A DNA stretch of 64,000 bases from Macrothele yani (Eukaryota; Arthropoda; Arachnida; Araneae; Macrothelidae). Every line of letters starts with the position of its first letter. Position 1 is the first letter of the stretch. This document shows, piece after piece, positions 10,055 to 20,587 of this stretch. The translations under genes were made by a program, and so were the position numbers. Under the pieces are notes generated by a model, which was not told the DNA's origin, searched no databases, and saw nothing but the letters and a program-made list of their open reading frames with translations. The stretch is from contig CM077010.1 in NCBI GenBank assembly GCA_039090855.1, forward strand, positions 44,658,905-44,722,904, in the 5' to 3' direction.

Positions 10055-10217
10055 TGTGACGTACCTGCGAGCAGGACGCACACGACATAAAGGAACATAG
10101 CAATCAGAATAAACGTCTGCGTAGCTCAGTTGGTACAGCGACTTGTTCCGGAATAAGCGGCTCGGGTTCGAATCCCGGCGTAGACCAAAAATGACGGAGA
10201 AATTTACTTCGTTATAA
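10055..10217 (+). repeat. 3' LTR of the TRIM
   Basis: Near-identical to the 5' LTR. Its tRNA-like segment at 10115-10186 has lost one base in the variable region and has a G-to-C change in the D arm. Confidence 0.82.
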
Positions 10218-10222
10218 TATAT

Positions 10223-11227
10223 CGGACGCGATGAAAAAAAAGTGTATGCCATTAATTATCACAAAATGCATCCTTTTAAACATATAATTCTGTTTCATGC
10301 AGTTATTTGTGTTCGATGCTGGCGTGATTAAAGATGCACTAAGCACAATGTAATGCACTTAAAGTTTCCGTCCGTCGAGCCTTACACATATGATATGATA
10401 CATCAGTTAAATCGTTTAATAAAAAGTACATGGAGAAACTTTAAAAAAAGCTCCAACTATTTTTCCTGCGTTTTAAGGCACTGAACTGGCGACATCGAGG
10501 AAGTTCAACCTGCCGTTCACTTAAGATTTTCCACGGCATTGGCTTCTCTCACTGTACGTTGGAAGGTACGGGGAGCCATTTGTTATTCTCACTCTCTCTG
10601 GAATGCGTTGTACAGTAAACTCGTATAACGCCAGTAAGATCGTCAAAAAAGGGGGGGATGAGCAAGAGACGCCAATAACTGCAGCGTTAATTTCTCGCCA
10701 CTTGGATCTGAGGTACGAAGAAATGAGACCATTTTTAGGGCTGTTTATGGTAATATTTTAATGTTTATTAATGTTCTGATAGTAACGTGTTAATGAGCTG
10801 TTTTTAATAATATCAGCTAAATGCTATTAGGATTGTTAACGCTTGTTTTGATTCTAGTGTTCGGCAACGGTTCGATTTAAAGTCTTTCACGGTCATGAAA
10901 TCTGTGCATCTCTGTAATTTAATTATGTGTACGGTTCTGACTTTCCAGCTGAATTGCTAGTGCTTTTTGTCTGGGGTTCTACTTATGCGGATACAAAGGA
11001 AACAATCCTGGCGTGAAATTAAGGATAAATTATTCCTGCAGAGTATTATTTGGTGTCAAAAAAATAGTTAGATAAAAAGTTGGTGATAGCTGCGAGACAG
11101 CAGTCTATTTTTAATCGGTTATAAGCTCCATTAATACTGCTTGTAAACTAAGACACGACTATCATTTTACTAGCTGATTTCAAGCGCGGAAACTTTTAAA
11201 ACTCGGATGGTGATAAGTCATAGGATA
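10223..11227. other. No recognised feature
   Basis: Mixed-composition sequence with no coherent open frame and no recognisable element ends. Confidence 0.5.
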
Positions 11228-11276
11228 CAATGTGGCGTCATTAGAATCCGGAGGATACTCTAATGACGCCACATTG
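11228..11276. repeat. Perfect 18-bp inverted repeat (hairpin)
   Basis: CAATGTGGCGTCATTAGA is followed after 13 nt by its exact reverse complement. The loop itself contains ATCC-GGA-GGAT. It lies in otherwise unannotated sequence. Confidence 0.92.
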
Positions 11277-11833
11277 TGCGTCATGAGGTACTGTGGGACC
11301 ATTAGGGATCAGTGTGCAGGTGCATTGTCATGACGAAGGGACCAAATGTTTGTTGTCTGTTTTCCCGAACGCTTCCTTCAAATTGCATTCCCGATGTGAT
11401 GGAGGATATGGTCGTACAATTCTTTATTCACAATCTTCCCTTCTGTAAAATTCATAGTGGACAACAAGATGCTGAGAAAGAAGAAAACTTCCTGCATTAC
11501 TTTTTGTTTAGTCTTGTCCAAACAGGGTTTCCGTTTTTGAGGCGGCGATGTTTATTTCTGTTCACAAGAATGACGCTTCGCTCTATGTATCGTACAAAAA
11601 TACCATAGCTCGTCTACTGTGATTAAGTTGCTTAGAAAACTGTCCTCTCGATGGGACATAGTGATGAGGTTTCCAGCAAGGACCATTCATGTTTTTTGTT
11701 GCTCTGCAGTCCACATTTTTAGAACGAAGAATTAACAAACGTAATGCATGTTTAAATTACTCTGTGGAACGCTGTGGAACGCTGTGGCCGCTTCCAACTG
11801 ATATTTCCATCTCTGACGTTATTCTTTTTACAG

Positions 11834-12150
11834 AGGCAACGGATGGCCTAGTGGTCAACGTTCGTGACTCTCACAGAGGAACCTCAGGTTCAATATGGGA
11901 CCGGTACGAACCACTAAATATCCACCGTGCGTCAGATGGGCACGTTAAGCCATCGGACCCTGGGTACTGGCCGCCCGGTAATAAATAAGGGCGTCTGCCT
12001 CTCTCTTTCTACCTCACGTCCGCGTCATTTTACTATCGGGCACTCTAGCCCAAATCTTCTAGCTTCTTATTTTTGAAGGCTGTTTAAGACCTGGGGTCAG
12101 GCACTCCCTTCCTAAAATCCTCTACATATGAACTGATCTGATCTATTTTG
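11834..12150 (+). mobile_element. SINE-B copy
   Basis: A tRNA-headed SINE of a second family: A box TGGCCTAGTGG and a degenerate B box near GGTTCAATATGGG. The body has the shared segment AATAAATAAGGGCGTC and the end is a short CTGATCTGATCT run. The TSD is TTTACAG (11827-11833 and 12151-12157). It shows the same order of blocks as the copies at 26226-26538 and 32423-32737. Confidence 0.85.
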
Positions 12151-12190
12151 TTTACAGTTTTTGTTCAGTCATGTCGAACAAACAATTTTG

Positions 12191-12525
12191 GTTGCTCTGG
12201 TGGTGCAGTGGTCTAAGCGATGGATTCTGAACACCGCCCAGAGGGGCTACGTTCGAATCCAGGATAAGGCATGGATGTATGCGTTTGTCTCTCGGCACTG
12301 GTTCTCAATGGGTTACGTGGTCAGCACTGCCTCTCTGTGTGTTACTTGATCATTTGGCATACTGTATACTATGTTGGCTTTGTACATTGTTGATGCAAAT
12401 TGAATATACTGTTTATCTCAGCCTGAAAATTCTGCACAACTATGTCTGTTCATCCTGCCACTGTATTTGTACCACCAGCTCAAATAAATAATTTTAAAAC
12501 TATGATTAAAAAAAAAAAAAAAAAG
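12191..12525 (+). mobile_element. SINE-A head with a different 3' tail
   Basis: A diverged SINE-A tRNA head (GGTGGTGCAGTGGTCTAAGC, B box GTTCGAATCC) is followed by about 200 bp that does not match SINE-A. It ends AAATAAATAATTTTAAAAC plus ATGATT and an A-run. This suggests a SINE variant that uses another LINE's 3' end. No clear TSD was found. Confidence 0.6.
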
Positions 12526-12582
12526 AAACAGTGCTGGGTGCCTACTCATTCCTTCTGCAGTTAAAAAGTTGAAAAGGTACAC

Positions 12583-12798
12583 GCTCTGGTAGCGCAGTGG
12601 TCTAAGCGATGGTTTCTGATCATTCGTCCGGTAGGGGTCCGCGTTTGAATCCCGGTGAGACAAGGATGTTGTGTTTGTCTTACGGCACTGGATCTCTTCC
12701 TTCCCTGGAACCAGTGGCCCTAAATTAGAGAAAGGCGACTGCTTATTGCCCATTGAGTTGCTCACGGTGGTCGTTAAACTTTCAATCAAAAAAAAAAT
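12583..12798 (+). mobile_element. SINE-A copy
   Basis: Complete SINE-A: tRNA head with GGTAGCGCAGTGG, body, shared 3' tail CACGGTGGTCGTTAAAC and A-run. The TSD is GGTACAC (12576-12582 and 12799-12805). Confidence 0.88.
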
Positions 12799-12916
12799 GG
12801 TACACTGGTGCCAGTTACGCGAAATATCATTGACACTAATACGATCGTCACGGAAACGCTTTTTGCCCCTCACAAACTTCCTGTTTCTGCGTCATTGCCA
12901 TTTCATCGTATACTTC

Positions 12917-14032
12917 CAGTGGCGTATATTGGAGGCTAGCTGCGAAGCCTAGAGAACGCACAAATAAAAGACAATTAAATATACGCAAATAAAACTCAAT
13001 TATCAACGGTATTAAGATATGTCGATGCTTTCGGTGCGAAAAAAACACGAGCGGATTCGCTTCTTCCGATTATGAGAATTAGTCTGTCGAGCGATGATCA
13101 ACGGCGTAACGCAAGTAGGTCTTCGAGAGACTTCGCTGTTCTGATGCGAAGAGCTTCAATACTATCTCCTGCTGGCTTTTTCATGGCAACATCAATGAGC
13201 TACGGAGCTCGTGATTGGCCATTGCTTTGGCCAAGGGTTCGCTCCGAAAAAAAAGGACTTCGCACTACCTCAGTCCCTCCATTCTTCCAGCGCGTGTTTC
13301 GCGAGAGTTCTTTCAGTTTGTGTGAAGTGTCAATGAATTAAAAAACAGTGACATTATATCTTAAATTCGTGACTTTGTTGGATTCGAACTGTTTTAATAA
13401 ATTTTGAGAAAGCTTCCCTGAACATCTACTATCAGAGCTTAAAGAACTCTATGCTTCAAATTTTGATACAGCTCGATCAAAAAATGAACTGAAGGTGTTT
13501 TATTCCCTTGATGAATACAAAACAAATCAGTAAGAAACATTACTTGTTACATAAAGTTGAATAATTGGATATAGTGTTTATTGAGGTGTACAAATTAGCA
13601 GATCAATATTAAACTGTTCATCAACAACTGCAACTGCCGAAATAAGTTTTTCCGTATTAAAAAGAGTCAAGATATATCTTAGAGTCACACAAGGACATGC
13701 ACATTCGAGCAACTTGGCTGGTTTGCTAATAGAGAAAAAAATTTTTACATGAAAAAGTACTCGGAAGAAACATTTTTGTGAAAACGTAACACTCAAGTTC
13801 ACACAAAAGGAAAGAAGAATGGAGTTCGTGCACAAATAAGTGTTCAAATCCTAATCCTCATAATATTTGGTATCATGTTAGCAATAGCATATACCTAAAA
13901 TTCAGAAAGAAAGTGTTACTTCTATTACTTAACAATTAAAAAATAAACTTCGCAATTTAAAAAAAAAAGTATTGTGAGTGGGGGTGGGGGTGGGGTGGAT
14001 AGCCCAGGTCTCGGACCCAAGATACGCCACTG
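12917..14032 (+). mobile_element. Decayed hAT transposon
   Basis: Ends CAGTGGCGTAT and ATACGCCACTG form inverted termini, with an 8-bp TSD TATACTTC (12909-12916 and 14033-14040); both are standard for hAT elements. The 1116-bp copy is too short for a full transposase. Remnants at about 13430-13850 read like a hAT C-terminus (ELKELYASNFDTARSKNELK, then a dimerisation-like segment ending near KERRMEF) through several frameshifts. A G-rich tract lies near 13977-13998. Confidence 0.75.
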
Positions 14033-14286
14033 TATACTTCCAATATCTCTGATGAAGATTTTTAAATTAAAATGCAAAACTTGAAGTTTGCACGTTCCTC
14101 AGTAGCCGACACGTTTAAACTGCAACGTTACTAAACCCACTGAGAGCAATGACAAAACTGGTGCTCCACCCAGAATGGAAATCGGATGGCCCAACTGGAC
14201 GTCACAAGACGTCATGGGTGCTGCCAACTTCTGAAACTGAAAATTCTTTCCGCGCGATTCTTCATTTCCACTGTTGGAAGCGATTC

Positions 14287-14528
14287 TTCTTCTTTTTTTT
14301 TTTTTATTTTTTGATTGACGGTTCAACGACCACCATGAGCAGCTCACTGAGCTACAAGCAGTCGCCCATTCCTAATTTACGACCACTCATTCCCAGGAAG
14401 GCAGACAGCCGGTACCGTAAGACAAAAACAACATGCATGCCTCACCGGGATTTGAAACCGGACCTTTCTCGGACGAATGATAAAAAAAAACACCGCTTAG
14501 ACCACTGAGTCACCGGAACGACAATGGG
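14287..14528 (-). mobile_element. SINE-A copy
   Basis: Minus-strand SINE-A starting with a T-run and GATTGACGGTTCAACG and ending at the tRNA head. The TSD is GCGATTC (14280-14286 and 14529-14535). A small A-run insertion interrupts the tRNA head. Confidence 0.85.
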
Positions 14529-14581
14529 GCGATTCCAGGAATTTTTAGAACATGCTTGGCATGAGTTTTAATTAACGGTAG

Positions 14582-14763
14582 CCGCCCCCGGTGGCGCAGT
14601 GGCTTATGACCATTCTTCCGAGTTGGTTCTAGGTTCGAATCCCGGTGAGGCATTGATGTCGTGTTTGTCTTACGGCTTCCTTTCCTTGGAACCAGTGGCC
14701 CTAAATTAGGGACGGGCCTATTGAGTTGCTCACGGTGGTCGTTAAACCTCCAATCAAAAAAAT
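14582..14763 (+). mobile_element. SINE-A copy with small internal deletions
   Basis: Head CCCCCGGTGGCGCAGTGG, B box GGTTCGAATCCCGG, shortened body, and tail CACGGTGGTCGTTAAAC. It is about 40 bp shorter than intact copies. No clear TSD. Confidence 0.82.
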
Positions 14764-15802
14764 AATTTTGGTGAAAAATTTATTAAACAGAATTAAACCA
14801 CTAGAAAAAATAATAAGTTTAGTCCATGTTATGCCTTAATACACAGATTAATAAACTGTACCAAAAGTGTCGCGGGCACTATATTTTGGAATAGTGCTTT
14901 ATGTACTGCTTCACGATTTATGATTTACCTGTTTTCCTTTTCCTTCTATTTTTTAATAATTATTATTTTTCCAGAGTATCCTACCACTGTACACGTTGAA
15001 ATAATAAAAAGTCCTTATATTTATTTGCATTCAGATGCCTGTTTTAAAATAGACGTGCGCTAAAGTTTCAGTTCGGCTTCTTTCTTGCCATCTCTTCTCA
15101 CCAGGGAAATAGAAAAATACTAAAAAAGAACAAAACACGGAAGACAAAATTTGTCTTATCAGCTTTAAGGTGCGGAATAGTTGCCAAATATTTTTGCCGG
15201 CCAATGTTACAAAAACAGAAACAGCAACTCCACAATTTCCATCTGAATTTTTTTCTTTGGACGCTTCTAGGTTCTGAAGATTACAGAATCTTTCGAGCGA
15301 GCCATTAGATGATATTAAATTTCTTCGGGTTTCTTTCTTCCTTCCCGACATCCCTCGATGAATTACTTGCACTTTCTCGCTTGTAAAAGCAGCAGAAACG
15401 GGAATATTTTGTTTTCTTCTTCGCATTCTGGATTCACTCCAGGAAGAGTTTCTGAATCAAACTGAGCCCGCTATCACAAGGAATGCAACGCTCATACGGA
15501 AAATATGACGGTAGCTTCAGTTTCGCAAATCTTCTCAATACAGCTCACTATCGTTTCGTTCCATATCCTGGAATGTTTTCGCTTAACATCACGTTGTTCT
15601 CCGAACCATACAAAGTTTCATCTTCGAAAAGGTGCATTACTTTGTTCTTTTCTCCTGTTTTTTTTTTTTTTTTTTTTTTTGTCTATGTGAATATTCTAAC
15701 AAAATTTATAAATAAAATATAAAATGAAGGAGTTCATCGTTAAAAGGACGAAAACAATATTTCGTTTATGGAACAAGTATAAACAGAATTTCAAATCTGA
15801 AA
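14764..15802. other. No recognised feature
   Basis: AT-rich. The open frame at 15031-15426 on the minus strand has no recognisable domain. A T-run lies near 15659-15680. Confidence 0.45.
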
Positions 15803-15814
15803 CAATTGAATTCT

Positions 15815-16026
15815 TCTTCTTGACTGGAGGTTTAACTACCACCGCAAGCAACTCATTGGTCTATAAGTAGTCGCCCGACCCTTATTTAAGTTCACTGGTT
15901 CCAGGGAAGGGAGAGAGCCAGTGCCATACAAACACAGCATTCATGCCTCACCGGGATTCAAACCCGGACCCCTTTCAAACGAATGATCAGAGGTTATCGC
16001 TTAGACCACTGCGCCACAGGGGAGGC
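15815..16026 (-). mobile_element. SINE-A copy
   Basis: Complete minus-strand SINE-A with a 12-bp TSD, CAATTGAATTCT (15803-15814 and 16027-16038). The tail has decayed to TTGACTGGAGGTTTAAC with no long T-run. Confidence 0.88.
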
Positions 16027-16434
16027 CAATTGAATTCTACAAGGTGTATCAATAAATTTCAGTGAATGCACAGTAAAAATGAACAATAATCATAATCTAA
16101 GAAAATTAACTTTACTGGAATTCAAGGTGACACTTTCCCTTTCGCATACAATATAAGCTCTTTGCCGAATAAAGGAAGCACCCGGGGAACGTTTTTCAAT
16201 CCTAATGAAGGGCCGAATATGCAAATGATTAAAAATAAAGAACAATGACGAAATAGTAGCCCGCTACGGCACATGAAAACCGCACGTGCAGGAAGATATT
16301 TCAAAAGCAAAGCTCGCACGCAGGGGAAATTGTGACAGCGGATTGCGGTTGCAATAACCTCCATGGACTGTGGGGATACCTCGATGTCGGATCCGTGCTC
16401 AAGCACTTAAGCGAGTTGGAGAGAGGATGTATAG

Positions 16435-16855
16435 TTGGGCGAGGAAAGCACAATCCAGCTGCCCGTGGACAGTGGACGGCCGAGAGCAACGACAGAACGC
16501 GATAATCGAGCAACTGTGAGAGCCGCACAAACGGAACCGAATACATCGCTCTTAACCATATGTGGCCTTGTTACGTTGTCTAAAGACACGGGAGTGAACA
16601 TCCGGAACATTTCCAGGATAATTGCGGCACCGAAACTACATTTGAAGATGCCTCTCTCGCCGCCTACCACTGAGCATCAAGCATCGCTAGCACGGTTTGC
16701 AGTGGTGTTGGGCCAGATCAACAAGGGATAGTGTCCAGCGGCGTCGTGTTGTTTTCACCGATGAGTCACGGTTTGTACTTGGCGCTGATAACCAGCGCAT
16801 AGATGTATGGAGAAGAGCAGGTCAGTGCACGGGTCCTGCATCTTTACAGATGAAA
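16435..16855 (+). pseudogene. Tc1-type transposase fragment
   Basis: Contains the linker motif SGRPRATTERD and, in another frame, VFTDESRF (the first catalytic Asp region) followed by LGADNQRIDVWRRAGQ. These are typical of Tc1-family transposases between the helix-turn-helix region and the first catalytic Asp. The remainder of the catalytic domain and both ends of the element were not found. Confidence 0.7.
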
Positions 16856-17189
16856 CTCTTCAAGTAAAGCTCTACAAGACTCAAATTCCATGAATGCGAC
16901 TTCCGTATGTTCATCAGTGTGCATCCGTTAGGTCCTTAGTTCGCGCCCTGTATTATAATGACACACTGTCACGCAGATATCATTACACTCTCTTCAGACG
17001 CATGTCATTTGTCGTAACTGTCCATTTCAGTATCTTCCAACAAGTGAAAAGCCTACAATAAGGCTCGACATGAGAATAGAAGGGAATTTCCGTCTCAACC
17101 ATCTCTCACAAAGCATGCAAGACTGCATAACGACATACTTAACACCTAGAAGATACAGTAACATTAGATAATATTTCTTATTGTTCGTC

Positions 17190-17950
17190 TTTTAAGCTTT
17201 CCAACCGTAGGTTGAGGAAACGTATATGCCCAGCTTTGTCCGTCTGTCTGTCCGTCCACACGATAACTCACGCAAAAATGGTTCGATTTCGATGAAATTT
17301 TAGTATGGGGTAGGAAACTACCTGGGGACGAACCCTATTTAAAATGCCAGAAATGCGGTCAAAGGTCAAGACATAGGAGCGGAATCAATTCCATTGCCCT
17401 TACGCGTCACAACTTGCATAAAAACGGTGGGCGAAATGGAGTCGCCGCCCCGGTGGCGCAGTGGTCTAAGGCGTTGGCCTCTGATCATTCGTCGGTAAGG
17501 GGTCCGGGTTCGAATCCCGGTCAGGCATGGATGTTGTGTTTGTCTTACGGCACTGGCTCTCTCCCTTCCCTGGAACCAGTGACCCTAAATTAGGGACGGG
17601 CGACTGCTTATAGCCCATTTGAGTTGCTCACGGTGGTCGTTAAACCTCCAATCAAAAAAAAAAAAAAAAATGGAGTCAAAGGCCAAGAAATAGGAGTGGG
17701 ATCGCTTCCATCGCCCTTATGCGTCATAACGTGCGTAAAAATGTTTCGATTACGACAAAACTTTGTTTATGTTGTTCCGGAAATATACTTAATCGGTTCT
17801 GTTGAATATCATCAAAATGGGGTCAAAGGTCAGGGCATAAGAGGGAGATTTATTCTACAGACATATTTCTCATAACTTGAGTAATGACTTCTGGTATGTT
17901 GGAAAGCGTGCCATAATCAATGCATTGAATGATTTTACTAACTTGTTAGC
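17190..17950 (+). repeat. ~145-bp tandem repeat block, split by a SINE
   Basis: Starts AAGCTTTCCAACCGTAGGTT with a GTCTGTCTGTCCGTCC motif, followed by diverged ~145-bp monomers, each with a GTCAAAGG(T/C)CA landmark (about 17359, 17674 and 17822; the interval holding the SINE is larger by its length). The same family in reverse occurs at 28061-28244 and 31058-31430. Confidence 0.75.
17444..17667 (+). mobile_element. SINE-A copy (good reference copy)
   Basis: Complete SINE-A with intact A and B boxes, shared tail and A-run, and a 10-bp TSD AAATGGAGTC (17434-17443 and 17668-17677). Inserted in the repeat block. Confidence 0.93.
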
Positions 17951-19018
17951 AGTTTTTTCTGGTCTACACAAAAAACTGCTTCCAATGTTTCCCTCTTAGT
18001 GTTATTTGCAAAAAATCACGCTATACATGTAGTTGAATGCCGAAAATGAATTAAATGACGTTTTCGAAAACGAAAATTTAACTGACGAAAAAGTGAAAAG
18101 ATGTGAAAGTGAATTTTATTCAAATTTCACGATGTAAGGAGGGAAATAAGTATAGACTTCTCTAATGCCATTCGATTCCGGTAAGTGATGGAATTTTCAT
18201 TATTTTTCAGAAAAAACACAACAACTGAGCAAAACAAAGTGTGCACGCTTCAATATTATCTTGTTTCCAGATGAAAATGTGTTTCTGGAAACAATAGCAC
18301 ATTCTGTTACATTGTTTTAAGATACACATCTTGTGTGAAATTCTGCGTCAGAAATATTTTCTCCCAAGGAGTGAAGGAAATGTCTCAGTTGTAACCTTCC
18401 ACATACAGTGGCAGTCGATTTGTTTTATCTGAATTCAGAACTTTAATTAAATAGAGTGATCTAAATTAAGTCAAAGTTCAATCGTTATTTTTTCTTCTTA
18501 GTCCGAAATTGAAAACAGGGAGCACAAGATTTGCATTGCAGAGGATTGCAGTTTGTTTTTTCAACTGGGTCAAAATCTCCGCTGATTTCTACAGAATATT
18601 TTTTCCAGTTGTTTTTTTCTGCTTAGGAAAGGCTTTTTAACTTTTTACCACAGGTCGGGAAACGTTTATAAAAAGTCCCTTCACCATGCTGAGTGGTTCT
18701 TTTATCTGAAAAACTTCACATGAGTTTAAAAGAGAGAACGCAAATCAAATCCTATTGAAACCTTTTTTCCTTTTAGCTAAACCATACATTACTCGCGATT
18801 ATTACTTTTTTTACCTGATTTCAACTAAATTGAAACACTAGGAGCAAATATTTTTTTTAGAATGCATAAAGATAAATATATTTTGTCCATTTCTATTCTG
18901 TTACTCCTAAATGGAGGGGTTTCGTCTTTGAAATTAATTTGAGTTCCCTGTTGCACTTACTGTATATTCTCACAGTAGAGAAGCGGTAGTTATGTTTACA
19001 TAGAAAATCTCTCAATCA
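17951..19018. other. No recognised feature
   Basis: AT-rich sequence; no domain, terminal repeat or SINE head seen. Confidence 0.5.
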
Positions 19019-19183
19019 TACACTGACGGAAAAAAATTCCCAACACCACGAAAAAATAGTTGTAGAGGAATGAAATGGCGGCAATACATTCGTATAGGTA
19101 ACATATTTAATCGATTAAGGTTTCAAGATCACAGCTTATTATAAGCGCGAGATAAGCCGTTTTAAATGTGAAATGCTGGTACA

Positions 19184-19325
19184 TTAATAACCGATGCAAC
19201 CGCCAGAATGTTGAATGCAAGCACGCAAACGTTCATGCATTGTGTCGTACAGGTGCTGGATGTCAGTTTGTGGGATGGAGTTCCATGTCTGTTGCACTTG
19301 GTCGGTCAATACAGGGACGGTTAAT
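19184..19325 (-). pseudogene. Tc1 transposase, C-terminal part
   Basis: Reads ...QQTWNSIPQTDIQHLYDTMH...GGCIGY-stop, the conserved C-terminus of Tc1 transposases. It was separated from the rest of the gene by the Penelope insertion. Confidence 0.85.
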
Positions 19326-19333
19326 ATGTACAA

Positions 19334-20349
19334 TATGTACAAAATATGCTGTCTATACATGCGATAAAAGCAAACCACGTCTTCAATAAGCAAATTAAAA
19401 TCAATTTATTTACAAATTAAAAGCGGTTAAAAGCAGACTAGTGCTTTCGGGGATCACCCGTCCCCATCTACTGGTCGATGCGCCAAGGGATCCAACAGAG
19501 TCAACCCTTATATACTTGATAACACGACCCATCATGCACCACGTCACCAACAGACCATGATGTCACAGTATAAGCACAAATTGTAAAATTTCAATTCCAA
19601 AATCAATATAACATAATTATAAGAATACAAAATATTTACAAAAATGTACTATTCCGATGTTTTAAAATTCCTCATGTGTCAAAGTCTCTTGTGGAGCAAC
19701 CATTTTTCGCCAAGGTCTTGGTACAAATGTGGGGGGATCTAAATTACAACAGTTGTCTCCGTAAGCAATAATATATAAACTCACTGAAAAGAAAACAGTA
19801 TTTTTTGTTGACATTGGAGTTTAAGATTTTAACATTCTCCCAAACAGGGTGTAACCACCCTGTTTAACAGCTATAGTAAAGGCAGTATTAATAGTTTCTA
19901 TCCGGAGGGTGTACTTGTGTTCACCCAACCGGGTATTCAGAGTCCTAATTGTAGAACCTATATAAAATTTGTCAATAACACCCGAATCCTCATGGGCGAG
20001 CGGAATGCAGTATACACCCTATTTCATGAGATTGGGTACTTTATCTCTGTCATTTCTCAGTAAAGTAAATACATTTTTAGTGCAAACTCCAAATGTCAAA
20101 TTATGCCTATGGCATATCTTCTTGAGAGTGTTAACTATTGGAGGGAGATAATCCACCTTTCCAACGTATCTAGTGATTTTATTGTCCGTGGACAAGGTCG
20201 TGAATCTCAACCTGGTGAACCTTCTCAATAGACCGGGAAAGTAGTGCTCTGGGTAGCCGAAGATCCGTGCCAAAGTTGAAGCCTAAGAGAGTTCGTCCCG
20301 TCTTGCTTTGTTGGAAGAAGAGTGTGTGAATGCGCGTTTGATTAGAAAT
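19334..20349 (-). repeat. Inverted copy of the Penelope 3' region
   Basis: Reverse complement of 21843-22856. It contains a second GIY-YIG endonuclease copy on the minus strand (about 19670-20273), broken by a frameshift near 19855, and the distal UTR. Together the two arms could form a 1-kb foldback around a 1.5-kb centre. Confidence 0.88.
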
Positions 20350-20587
20350 TATTTACTCAACCGCAGATCTTATGGTGCATACCTACTTTTGGCTGATCTT
20401 ACAGATCACATCATTCTGGGTAAGAATTTGATGATATTTTTTACTTCTTTGCAGAGTGAAATAAATGCCATTAATCAAAGACACATCAAAAAACTCTGTG
20501 ACTTGATGTCAAGAAGATCTCCCTGGCTTCAACACTCCTGTTTCATTTCCTGCCTCCAAGGTTAAACTTCCTACACCCAAGACTTAG

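Larger units (their letters stand above)
9633..10217 (+). mobile_element. Miniature LTR-type retroelement (TRIM) with tRNA-like LTRs
   Basis: Two direct repeats of 164 and 163 bp (four differences) flank a 258-bp noncoding interior. Retroelement hallmarks are all visible: LTR starts with TGTGACGT; TGGAGCCCGAAC directly follows the first LTR in primer-binding position; the polypurine tract GGGGGGAGA directly precedes the second LTR; and a 5-bp TSD, TATAT, lies at 9628-9632 and 10218-10222. The LTR end is TATAA rather than the usual CA. There is no gag or pol, so it would depend on another element. Each LTR contains a 72-73 nt tRNA-like sequence. Confidence 0.8.
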
